Shown in pieces: positions 35,196 to 43,477 of a stretch of DNA of 64,000 nucleotides. This DNA comes from an uncultured Corynebacterium sp. (GTDB taxonomy: Bacteria; Actinomycetota; Actinomycetes; Mycobacteriales; Mycobacteriaceae). Numbering within the stretch: position 1 is the stretch's first letter; the number at the start of each line of letters is the position of its first letter. Both the position numbers and the translations under genes were made by a program. Below the pieces are notes generated by a model that had not been told where the DNA came from, searched no databases, and worked only from the letters and a program-made list of their open reading frames with translations. The DNA lies in the NCBI RefSeq assembly GCF_946221155.1, contig NZ_CAMIAN010000004.1, forward strand, positions 1-64,000, given 5' to 3'.

Positions 35196-37622
35196 ATGGC
35201 AAAATTCCTGTATCGAGTAGGCCGCTCCGCCTACTTCCACAAGTGGCGCTTCCTCGCCGTCTGGCTGATCGTGCTGATCGGCGTGGGCACCGCCTCCGCA
35301 CTGTTAACCAAACCAACCTCGCAGTCCTTCACCATCCCCGGCCTGGAGTCCATCGAGACCCAGGACAGGATCAAGGAAGAATTCCCCAACGGCGAAGACG
35401 CTGACCAGCTAGAGGCAGCCAAGGGCAAGCTCGTGATCCAAGCCCCTGAAGGTCAGACTCTTGCCAAGGGCGAGGCTGCACAATCGACCGAAGACATCCT
35501 TCAGGCGCTGCAAAAGCTCGATTTCCTGAAGGACAAGGAAAAGCTCGTCTCCCCCGTACTGGCCAGCGAAAGCATGCACCAGCAGATGGCTCCGGTGAAG
35601 CAAAAGCAGGGCATGCCAAAGGAGCAGATCGACTCTGACATCGCAGCGCTCAGCCCACTGAGCCCCGACCAGCGCACGGGCTCCATCGAGGTCTCCTTTG
35701 ACGCGGAGACCGCCGCTGACGTCCCAGCTGCCGACGTGCAGAAGTTCGAGGAAACCGTCAAGGAAAACAAGGGCAACCTCAAGGTCGGTTGGAGCGGCAA
35801 CGCATTCCAGCAGCCAGAGATGAGCATGGCCTCCGAAGCCATCGGCCTGGCCGTCGCCGCCATCGTTCTGATCGTCACCTTCGGCAGCCTCGTGGCTGCA
35901 GGCCTGCCACTGCTCTCCGCGGTGATCGGCGTGGGCACCGGCATCGGCATCGTCATGGCCGCCACCTCCGTCACGGACAGCATCAACTCCATGACCCCCA
36001 CCCTGGCCTCCATGATCGGCCTGGCCGTGGGCATCGACTATGCGCTCTTCATCCTCTCCCGCTTCCGCAACGAGCTGGTCGCCCATGTGGATGGTCAGGA
36101 TCTGGAACCGAAGGAACTACACCAAAAACTCAAAACGATTCCCGTCAAGGAACGCGCCCACCTGGCCGGCCTCGCAGTCGGCAAGGCTGGTTCCGCCGTT
36201 GTGTTTGCCGGCCTTACAGTACTAATTGCACTGGCAGCACTATCCATCATCAACATTCCGTTCCTCACCGCTATGGCTTTGGCCGCTGCCGGCACCGTGG
36301 CCATTGCCGTGATCGTCGCAATCACTCTTCTGCCCGCCATCATGGGTCTCATTGGCACGAAGGTCTTCGCAGGACGCGCGCCTTTCGTCAAGGCTCCGGA
36401 CCCAGAGAACGAGAAGCCGACCATGGGGCTGAAGTGGGTGCGCATCATCCGCAAGAAGCCCGCCCTGTGGTTGGTAGGCGCGGCAGTGTTGTTGATTCTG
36501 CTGGCCATCCCCGCAATGAACCTGCGTCTGGCCATGCCCTCCGATGGTTCTATGGCCAAGGGCACCCCCAACCGCGTCGCCTACGAAATGACGGAGGAGG
36601 GCTTCGGAGCTGGTCGCAATGCCCCGATGGTAGCCCTCGTCGAATACCCAGACCTCAATGAAAAGGAAAAGGCCGCTGCCACCCAGCAGGCCGTCGCCGC
36701 CCTCCAAGACACCGAAGGAGTGGAAAATGCTCAGGTTGTGCAGACCAACGGCGATCCGCACAACCCGGCCGACCTGGGTACCGCCGCCCAGGTGATGATC
36801 ACTCCGTCCTACGGTGCAACAGATGCCCGCGCGGCCGATGTTCTGGAGCAGATGCGCGGCCACGAGGCTGACTTTGCGGAAAAGACCGGGGCAACCTATG
36901 CCATCACCGGCGTCACCCCGATGTACGAGGACATTTCACAGCGCCTGTCGGACGTCCTCATCCCCTACATCGCCATCGTCCTCGTGTTGGCTTTCATCCT
37001 GCTGATGGTCGTCTTCCGTTCCATCTGGGTGCCACTGATCGCGGCACTGGGCTTCGGCCTGTCGGTGGCTGCCACGTTCGGCGTCACCGTCGCACTGTGG
37101 CAGGAAGGCTTCGGCGGCATTATCGACGACCCGCAGCCCATCATCTCCTTCCTGCCCATCATGCTGATCGGTATTGTCTTTGGCCTAGCAATGGACTACC
37201 AGGTCTTCCTGGTTACCCGCATGCGCGAAGGCTGGGCGCACGGCAAGACCGCCGGCAACGCCACCGCCAACGGCTTCAAGCATGGCGCGCGCGTGGTCAC
37301 TGCAGCCGCGCTCATCATGATTTCGGTCTTCGCTGCCTTTATGATGGCCGACGAGCCGTTTATTAAGGTGATGGGCTTTGCCCTGGCCGCCGCCGTATTT
37401 TTTGATGCCTTCATCGTCCGCATGACCTTTATTCCAGCAACGATGTTCCTTCTCGGCGAACGGGCGTGGAAGTTCCCCAAGTGGCTGGCAAAGATCGTCC
37501 CCGCCGTCGATGTCGAGGGTGAGAGCCTGGTGGGATTGAATGCCGACGGCAGTCGAGATTCGGAGGCTCCCCCAGCGGAAGCTTCGGCACGCCCGCTGAA
37601 GTCGCAGCAAAGTGAGAAGTAA
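35196..37622 (+). CDS. MMPL/RND-family membrane exporter
   Basis: 808 residues with two repeats, each with one membrane helix, a large extracytoplasmic loop and a block of five helices. Proton-relay-type motifs are visible: GLAVGIDYALFILSRFRNEL in the first half and GLAMDYQVFLVTRMREGW in the second, typical of MMPL/YdfJ/ActII-3 transporters. The substrate may be a drug, siderophore or lipid. It lacks features that would show it to be a trehalose corynomycolate flippase. The frame opens at 35160, but ATG 35196 begins the conserved MAKFLYRVGRSAY. A TetR gene follows 10 bp later. Confidence 0.88.
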   Translation: MAKFLYRVGRSAYFHKWRFLAVWLIVLIGVGTASALLTKPTSQSFTIPGLESIETQDRIKEEFPNGEDADQLEAAKGKLVIQAPEGQTLAKGEAAQSTEDILQALQKLDFLKDKEKLVSPVLASESMHQQMAPVKQKQGMPKEQIDSDIAALSPLSPDQRTGSIEVSFDAETAADVPAADVQKFEETVKENKGNLKVGWSGNAFQQPEMSMASEAIGLAVAAIVLIVTFGSLVAAGLPLLSAVIGVGTGIGIVMAATSVTDSINSMTPTLASMIGLAVGIDYALFILSRFRNELVAHVDGQDLEPKELHQKLKTIPVKERAHLAGLAVGKAGSAVVFAGLTVLIALAALSIINIPFLTAMALAAAGTVAIAVIVAITLLPAIMGLIGTKVFAGRAPFVKAPDPENEKPTMGLKWVRIIRKKPALWLVGAAVLLILLAIPAMNLRLAMPSDGSMAKGTPNRVAYEMTEEGFGAGRNAPMVALVEYPDLNEKEKAAATQQAVAALQDTEGVENAQVVQTNGDPHNPADLGTAAQVMITPSYGATDARAADVLEQMRGHEADFAEKTGATYAITGVTPMYEDISQRLSDVLIPYIAIVLVLAFILLMVVFRSIWVPLIAALGFGLSVAATFGVTVALWQEGFGGIIDDPQPIISFLPIMLIGIVFGLAMDYQVFLVTRMREGWAHGKTAGNATANGFKHGARVVTAAALIMISVFAAFMMADEPFIKVMGFALAAAVFFDAFIVRMTFIPATMFLLGERAWKFPKWLAKIVPAVDVEGESLVGLNADGSRDSEAPPAEASARPLKSQQSEK

Positions 37623-37632
37623 GGGCTGCGAG

Positions 37633-38295
37633 ATGAGCCGCCACAACGGAAACCAACCGGAGAAGAATGCGCTCGGCCTGCGGGATCGCAAGAAGGCGGA
37701 AACTCGCAGGCGCATTGCCCATGCCACCGTTGAGCTGTTGGTGAATGAAGGTGCAGAGAATACGACAATTGCTCGCATAGCAGAAAAGGCCGAGGTTTCC
37801 GCGCGCACTTTTCACAACTATTTCCCTCATCGTGAAGCGGCGTTGTTGTTCATCCTTAATCAGTTCATTGATGAAATGATTTGTATGATAAATGCTGCCA
37901 AGCCAGGACAACGCTTAATTGTGGTAGCAGAGAGTATCGCCGTGAACTTTTATAGTCGCCCGGCAGAGAATCCGAACAGCATCGCAACGCTGTCTCGCCT
38001 CGCCGACCACCTTCACGGTATTCCTCCGCAAATCAGAAAGGAGCTCTTCGCGGACGGTGATCGCTCCTTCAGCAACGGAATGGAGTTCTTCTCCCCGCTT
38101 GTACAGGCATTCCAGCAGTACAGCGAAAGAGAAGGACGGGAACTAAGTACTGCGAATGCGCTACTACTCATCAATACGGTTCTTTTTGCCCCAAGCATTT
38201 TCATGGAACTTAACAAGGCCGGAAACTCCACTACCGAAGAGGACATTAGAAATGCCTTTCATTTGCTAGCAGGAGGACTTTCGAAGCTCGGATAG
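37633..38295 (+). CDS. TetR-family transcriptional regulator
   Basis: 220 residues. N-terminal helix-turn-helix: RRRIAHATVELLVNEG, NTTIARIAEKAEVSARTFHNYF. The C-terminal ligand domain is unrelated to anything I can name. A GTG start at 37612 overlapping the MMPL gene is possible; the ATG at 37633 is more likely. Only 10 bp separate it from the exporter, so it should be in its operon and act on the 35145 inverted repeat by self-limiting repression. Confidence 0.85.
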   Translation: MSRHNGNQPEKNALGLRDRKKAETRRRIAHATVELLVNEGAENTTIARIAEKAEVSARTFHNYFPHREAALLFILNQFIDEMICMINAAKPGQRLIVVAESIAVNFYSRPAENPNSIATLSRLADHLHGIPPQIRKELFADGDRSFSNGMEFFSPLVQAFQQYSEREGRELSTANALLLINTVLFAPSIFMELNKAGNSTTEEDIRNAFHLLAGGLSKLG

Positions 38296-38413
38296 CCCTG
38301 GGAAAAAGATTTTAGATATCTCACTATTTCCCAGGCAAGACTCTTTGAAATTGTTTTTCAAATCCGCCCGTCGTAAATATCAGACCTGCTACACTATCCT
38401 GCATTCAACCCTT

Positions 38414-38427
38414 TCCTGCACACAGGA
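38414..38427. promoter_or_regulatory. Short palindrome upstream of the second TetR gene
   Basis: TCCTG-CACA-CAGGA at 38414-38427, about 37 bp before the start codon. Another TCCTGCA half-site lies just upstream near 38398. Possible autoregulatory operator; weak evidence because the arms are only 5 bp. Confidence 0.3.
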
Positions 38428-38463
38428 CATAACGGGCAAAATGAAAGGTGTTCCCCCACTCTC

Positions 38464-39156
38464 ATGTCGACCAGCGCGACCATCCCCGAGCCCTCCGCGT
38501 CCCGACGCGAACAGAAGAAGGCCGAAACGAAGCAGAATCTCATCGATTCAGCCATTGAGCTGTTCATGGGTTACGGCCCCGAGGCTGCGACAGTCCACGC
38601 CATCACCAAGCGAGCTGGAGTATCCACCCGCACCTTTCACAACTACTTCGAGCGCCGCGACGACGTATTCGCCCACTACTTGCACGAGGTCTTTGAACAC
38701 TTCGCCCACCGGGTCCGCGCCATCGCGGCGGTCCACCCCACCGGCCGCATCGTGGACATCATGCGCGATGCAATGTGGATCTACTGCTTCCCGCCCCATG
38801 ATGAGCAAGTAGATTCCGGCGCAACCGAGCTGGTGGACCCGACCACACCGGACATCCGCAAGTTCAAACCTCTGCTCGTAATGTTGGAGAACCCACAGGA
38901 TAAGGGTAGCGCTGAGCACCTGGATGTGGATCTACCTACTCTCACGGCTCCCGGAACCAAGGCGCTGTGCGATGTTGATCCCGACCTCTCCCCCTTCAAG
39001 GCATTCCTGCTGCTAGACGTTTCCTTCAGCATCGCCATGCGCGCCATGGAGGCAGCGGTGGACGAGAACCTTTCAGGGGGTCTCAGCCCCCAAGAGCTCT
39101 ATAACCAGGCATTCGACATGCTAGCCCGCGTGGATCGCACCGAGGACGAAGAGTAG
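38464..39156 (+). CDS. TetR-family transcriptional regulator, second copy
   Basis: 230 residues. The HTH region AIELFMGYGPEAATVHAITKRAGVSTRTFHNYF closely resembles that of the preceding regulator (shared VSxRTFHNYF recognition helix), but the ligand domain differs. It is 168 bp from the first TetR gene and 54 bp upstream of pnuC, on the same strand. It may control itself, pnuC or a distant target; the target is unknown. Confidence 0.85.
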   Translation: MSTSATIPEPSASRREQKKAETKQNLIDSAIELFMGYGPEAATVHAITKRAGVSTRTFHNYFERRDDVFAHYLHEVFEHFAHRVRAIAAVHPTGRIVDIMRDAMWIYCFPPHDEQVDSGATELVDPTTPDIRKFKPLLVMLENPQDKGSAEHLDVDLPTLTAPGTKALCDVDPDLSPFKAFLLLDVSFSIAMRAMEAAVDENLSGGLSPQELYNQAFDMLARVDRTEDEE

Positions 39157-39210
39157 CCGCCCCACCAAGAACCAAACCCGGTTTTCCTCACTGACCCTCG
39201 ATAGGGGAAG

Positions 39211-39957
39211 ATGGTCATTGTGGAATCAGAGGGAATCTTTACAACACTTCTCAACGCAACGCTGATCATCGGCGGCTACCCGATCCTCTGGCGCGAAATC
39301 ATCGGCAATCTCTTTGGTTTGGCCTCCGCCGTCGGCGGAATGAAACGCGTGGTGTGGGCTTGGCCCGTGGGAATCGTCGGCAACATGTTGCTGTTCACGG
39401 TGTTCCTGGGCGGGCTCTTCCACACTCCGCAGGATCTGGACCTCTACGGCCAGGCGGGGCGCCAGGTGATGTTCCTCATCGTTTCTCTGTATGGCTGGTA
39501 TCAGTGGAATCGCGCCCGCACGGCCGGCATGCGCGAGCCTGAAAACACCGACCCCTCCCGCTCCATCGTCAGCGAGCCCGCCGCCGATAGCGCCGCAGTG
39601 CAGCCCAGCTGGGCCAGCACCAAAGAGCGCCTCGGCATGCTCGTCTTCGCTGTGATCGGCACAGTCGTCTTCGCCCTCATCTTCGACGCCCTTGGATCCT
39701 GGGGGCCGTGGGCGGACGCGTGGATCTTCACCGGCTCCATCCTGGCTACCTTCGGCATGGCGCGCGGCTGGACGGAGTTCTGGCTGATCTGGATCGGCGT
39801 GGATATCGTCGGCGTACCCCTCCTACTCGCCGCCGGCTACTATCCCTCTGCCGTGCTTTACCTGGTCTACGGTGCGTTCGTGCTGTGGGGATTCTTCGTG
39901 TGGCTGCGGGTGCAACGCTCTAACCCCACCGGCGCCGCGAGCGCCGCCAGCCGCTAA
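39211..39957 (+). CDS. pnuC: Nicotinamide riboside transporter, PnuC family
   Basis: 248-residue membrane protein with about seven hydrophobic segments. PnuC hallmarks: the EIIGNLFGLASAVGGMKRVVWAWPVGIVGN start, QVMFLIVSLYGWYQW, and WAWIF-type WADAWIFTGSILATFGMARGWTEFWLIW. It imports nicotinamide riboside, a salvage precursor of NAD. The middle loop (about 105-140) is hydrophilic and longer than in enterobacterial members. Its stop is 3 bp from the stop of the convergent hydrolase gene. Confidence 0.88.
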   Translation: MVIVESEGIFTTLLNATLIIGGYPILWREIIGNLFGLASAVGGMKRVVWAWPVGIVGNMLLFTVFLGGLFHTPQDLDLYGQAGRQVMFLIVSLYGWYQWNRARTAGMREPENTDPSRSIVSEPAADSAAVQPSWASTKERLGMLVFAVIGTVVFALIFDALGSWGPWADAWIFTGSILATFGMARGWTEFWLIWIGVDIVGVPLLLAAGYYPSAVLYLVYGAFVLWGFFVWLRVQRSNPTGAASAASR

Positions 39958-39960
39958 CGT

Positions 39961-41040
39961 TTACCCCAGTAGCGCCCGCCATCTATCCACATCCACTTCA
40001 TCTGCGGAGGCCGGCTCAAACTGCGCGTTATGATCCTTGTGCTCCAGCACGGCGCGAACTCCCTCGATGAAGTTCGGCCCCCGGCGAAGCTCACCACCGA
40101 CCTTGAATTCCATATCCAGCGCCTCGCGCAGCGTTGCGCTCTCCGCGCGGCGGAAAAGCTCCACTGTGGCCACGAGGCTCTCCGGGTTCGCCCCTTTCAG
40201 GGAATCAGTCACCTTGGTTAGAAACTGCGCCAACTCGGCGTCCGAAACAGAACCCTTATCCCGGACGATCCGGGCTTCGATGTCTGTCCAAGCACCTTCG
40301 GCGAAGGTTCGCTCGATCCACTCCGCGTGCTGCTGCAGCATAGAGGTAGGCTCCTCCAGCTCCTGCGGGTTCAGTGCGTTGGATCTCAGCGCCTCCGGAA
40401 GGTTGCCCGAGTGCAGGGCTGATTCGAATGCATGCACATCCGCCACCAGGTTCGTGGCCAGGCCGGTGTACAGCATGTCTGCAGGGCTTAGGCGCCACCC
40501 CGTGGTGGCGATAAATAGGCCCACTGCGGGCGAGCAATCCAAGTGCGTCAGTCGGTAGGACATTCCTACGTCGGGGACGAACCCAATCGCGGCCTCCGGC
40601 ATCGCCCCCAATGTGCGCGGAGTGACTACGCGGTGCGAGCCATGCATGGAAATGCCCATGCCCCCGCCCATGACGATGCCTTCCAGCAGAGCAATAACAG
40701 GCTTGTTTACCTGCGACAGGCGTTCGTTAAGGTCGTACTCTTCTTCAAAGAAAGAGTCCCCGAAGCGGTACATGCGCTTCATGTCTCGCATCCGCACATA
40801 GCGCACATCCCCACCCGCGCAGAAGGCACGGTCGGAGGACGACTTGATCACGATGAACTGGATCCAGTCATCCGCGTCCCACTTGTCGACCGCCTCGCGG
40901 ATCAGGCGGATCATCTCCAGATTTAAGGAATTCAGAGCCTTGGGGCGGTTCAGCTCAATCACCCCGACGTGACCTGCGACGACGGTGGTTACCTCCGCCT
41001 CCGGATCGTACGTCGGCTGCTTCCTTCTTTTGTCTGTCAT
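39961..41040 (-). CDS. Enoyl-CoA hydratase-like, probable 3-hydroxyisobutyryl-CoA hydrolase
   Basis: 359 residues, crotonase fold. IELNRPKALNSLNLEMI, AFCAGGDVRYV (first oxyanion-hole strand), LEGIVMGGGMGISMHGSHRVVT and AMPEAAIGFVPDVG match the HIBCH branch rather than short enoyl-CoA hydratases, as does the length. HIBCH releases 3-hydroxyisobutyrate in valine breakdown. It is monocistronic here, with no valine catabolic genes beside it, so the substrate is inferred. Confidence 0.87.
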   Translation of the reverse strand: MTDKRRKQPTYDPEAEVTTVVAGHVGVIELNRPKALNSLNLEMIRLIREAVDKWDADDWIQFIVIKSSSDRAFCAGGDVRYVRMRDMKRMYRFGDSFFEEEYDLNERLSQVNKPVIALLEGIVMGGGMGISMHGSHRVVTPRTLGAMPEAAIGFVPDVGMSYRLTHLDCSPAVGLFIATTGWRLSPADMLYTGLATNLVADVHAFESALHSGNLPEALRSNALNPQELEEPTSMLQQHAEWIERTFAEGAWTDIEARIVRDKGSVSDAELAQFLTKVTDSLKGANPESLVATVELFRRAESATLREALDMEFKVGGELRRGPNFIEGVRAVLEHKDHNAQFEPASADEVDVDRWRALLG

Positions 41041-41094
41041 GTCACCATAATTACAGGAACGGCAAGGAAGTGCAGCCTAATTTAAATCTAAGGT

Positions 41095-42075
41095 CTACTT
41101 AGACTTCTTATCCTTCTTGGACTTCTTGTTCTTCTTCTTTTTGTCGCCCTTTTTCTTTTTGGACGCCGCAGAACCCTTGCCCTCAGACTTCGACTCCTTC
41201 TTGGAGCGCCCCTCGGACTTGGCCTCCTGGGCCTGCTTGGCTTCTTCAGCCTGTTTCTTCAGCAGGTCCTTTTCCAGCAACTTCGCCACATCAGGGACGT
41301 AGCGGAACTGGGTGCGCGGCGGGCGTTCGTAGGTGGATTCGGATGCCGGACGCTCCGGAATCTTCGGCACGCTCTTTTCCACGTATTCCCACGGGATCGT
41401 GTTCAGCAGGTGGTTGATCACGTTGATGCGGGAGCGCTTCTTGTCCTCGGACTCCACGGTGTACCACGGAGCAGACGGGATGTCGGTGTGCACGAACATC
41501 TCATCCTTCGCGCGGGAGTAATCTTCCCAGCGAGTGATGGACTGCAGATCCATCGGGGACAGCTTCCACTGGCGCAGCGGGTCGGACTGGCGGGACTGGA
41601 AGCGGCGGATCTGCTCTTCATCGGACACAGAGAACCAGTACTTGCGCAGGATGATTCCATCCTCAACCAGAAGTCGCTCGAAGATCGGAGCCTGGTGCAG
41701 GAAGCGTCGATATTCCTGGGTGGTGCAGAAGCCCATCACGCGCTCCACTCCGGCGCGGTTGTACCAGGAGCGGTCGAAGATAACGATCTCTCCCGCGGTG
41801 GGTAGCTTCTCAATGTAGCGCTGGAAGTACCACTGGCCCTTCTCGCGCGAGCTGGGTGCCGGCAGCGCCTCAATGCGGCAGACGCGCGGACTGAGGTACT
41901 GGGTGATGCGCTTGATCGCGGACCCCTTGCCCGCCGCATCGCGCCCCTCCATCACGATGACGATGCGAGCACCGGTTTCCACCACCCACTGCTGCATTTC
42001 AACGAGTTCAGCTTGGAGCCTTTTGAGCTCCTTTTCGTAGGCCTGTTTGTCCAGCTTGGGAAGTCTATCGCTCAT
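41095..42075 (-). CDS. ppk2: Polyphosphate kinase 2 with Lys-rich C-terminal tail
   Basis: 326 residues. Class I PPK2 fold: Walker A MEGRDAAGKGSAIKRI, Walker B region IVIFDRSWYNRAGVERVMGF and lid RQSDPLRQWKLSPMDLQS. It transfers phosphate between polyphosphate and nucleoside diphosphates. The last 60 or so residues are extremely rich in Lys with Ser and Glu (KSEGRSKKESKSEGKG, then runs of Lys), beyond the catalytic fold. Such a tail could bind polyphosphate or be modified by it. Divergent from the GT87 gene. The matching phosphatase ppx lies at 10285. Confidence 0.9.
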   Translation of the reverse strand: MSDRLPKLDKQAYEKELKRLQAELVEMQQWVVETGARIVIVMEGRDAAGKGSAIKRITQYLSPRVCRIEALPAPSSREKGQWYFQRYIEKLPTAGEIVIFDRSWYNRAGVERVMGFCTTQEYRRFLHQAPIFERLLVEDGIILRKYWFSVSDEEQIRRFQSRQSDPLRQWKLSPMDLQSITRWEDYSRAKDEMFVHTDIPSAPWYTVESEDKKRSRINVINHLLNTIPWEYVEKSVPKIPERPASESTYERPPRTQFRYVPDVAKLLEKDLLKKQAEEAKQAQEAKSEGRSKKESKSEGKGSAASKKKKGDKKKKNKKSKKDKKSK

Positions 42076-42185
42076 TGTTCCAAGTCTAGTTCTTCGCAGG
42101 CCGAACGCCTAATAGTTTCTCAGCTATTGAACTTCAGTGAGCCTGGGCGAGAGTAACCCCACAGGTGATGGAATAATTAGCCTTT

Positions 42186-43457
42186 ATGCAGACAACGGAA
42201 GCCGCTTCGACACGATTGGAAAACTTCAGGCACCTCAAGATCAGCCTCCCGGTTAAGGTCGCGCTGAGTGTGCTTCTAGTGCTTTCCGTCCTGCCGAAGA
42301 TCTTTAACACTCGCGGCTTCCACTACAACCTGGATCTGGATGTCTACAGGGTGGGAGCCCAGCGCGTGCTGGACGGCCAGGAGCTCTACAGCGGCCACTT
42401 CCACATCATCGGTGATACGTACTTGCCGTTTACTTATCCCCCTATTTCGGCGCTACTGTTTACTCCCCTGGCGGTGATGCCCTACCACCTGGCCGCCATT
42501 GTGCTTGTCTGCGCCACGGTAGCCGTCACGTGGTGGGTTCTCGCCCATACTGTGCACTCCGCAGCGCGCCTGGATCGTTCCTCCGCAGGCTGGGTAGCGG
42601 TGGTGCTCACCGCGGTGCTGATCCACTTGAGCCCCATTCACACCACTCTGGCCTATGGTCAGATCAACGTTCTCCTGATGGGCATGGTCTTCGTCGATGC
42701 GCTTGTTGTGCCGCGTCGCTATCGCGGTCTGCTCACGGGCGCTGCGGTTGCTATCAAATTGACGCCCGCAGTCTTCGGCCTGTGGTTCCTTCTGCGTAAG
42801 GACTGGGGTTCCATCCTGCGCATGGGTGCGGGCACGGTCGGCACTACAGCTCTAGCGTGGCTAATCTTGCCGCGGGATTCCTTGGAGTATTGGACACACA
42901 CGCTGCGAGAAACCGGACGTATCGGCAACCACGAATACGCTCTGAACCAGAGCATTAACGGTCTGCTGTACCGTTTCGGCCTGCGGACGGATGACTCTTC
43001 CAGCTTGTTGTGGGTACTGCTGGTGTGCGTTTCGCTGGCAGTCATCGCCTTCATCATGATCAAGCTTATGCAGGTACAGGCGCCAATCGTCGCGCTGTGT
43101 ATCAATTCCCTGTTTGCACTGCTGGCCAGCCCGGTCTCCTGGAACCACCACTGGTCGTGGGCTCCGGTGCTGCTAGTGGCTCTAGCCTGCTACGCGATTG
43201 CTAACCCCACTTCCCCGTTGGCCTCTCCGCGCTGGCTATGGGTTTCCCTGGTTGTCCTGGGATTCGCCGCCTTCGCCTTCGAGCCCACCGCTTTCGTCCC
43301 CTTCCAAGAACAGCGCGAGCTTGAGTGGAATGCCTGGCAGGCACTACTGGGCAACTCCTACCTGTGGTGGACCATCCTGGCCCTGCTGGTGATGGCGATT
43401 CGGCTAGCGCTTTACCGCGACAAAACTCCCGCCTCTGGGGCGAGCTCTGCCGCTTAA
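42186..43457 (+). CDS. Membrane glycosyltransferase, GT87 (mannosyltransferase-like)
   Basis: 423 residues with about ten membrane segments. The N-terminal luminal-type loop NLDLDVYRVGAQRVLDGQELY holds the expected catalytic Asp of GT-C enzymes, followed by YLPFTYPPISALLFTPLA and the GQINVLLMGM motif of the GT87/DUF2029 family. In corynebacteria these use polyprenyl-phosphate mannose to build PIM, lipomannan or arabinomannan outside the membrane. Which linkage this one makes cannot be told from sequence alone. Converges on sdaA. Confidence 0.82.
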   Translation: MQTTEAASTRLENFRHLKISLPVKVALSVLLVLSVLPKIFNTRGFHYNLDLDVYRVGAQRVLDGQELYSGHFHIIGDTYLPFTYPPISALLFTPLAVMPYHLAAIVLVCATVAVTWWVLAHTVHSAARLDRSSAGWVAVVLTAVLIHLSPIHTTLAYGQINVLLMGMVFVDALVVPRRYRGLLTGAAVAIKLTPAVFGLWFLLRKDWGSILRMGAGTVGTTALAWLILPRDSLEYWTHTLRETGRIGNHEYALNQSINGLLYRFGLRTDDSSSLLWVLLVCVSLAVIAFIMIKLMQVQAPIVALCINSLFALLASPVSWNHHWSWAPVLLVALACYAIANPTSPLASPRWLWVSLVVLGFAAFAFEPTAFVPFQEQRELEWNAWQALLGNSYLWWTILALLVMAIRLALYRDKTPASGASSAA

Positions 43458-43477
43458 GGGGCTTTAACCCCTCACTC

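Noticed and set aside
43450..43477. AGGGG-cttta-CCCCT hairpin between GT87 and sdaA as a terminator
   Set aside because: Short stem and no T run on either strand.
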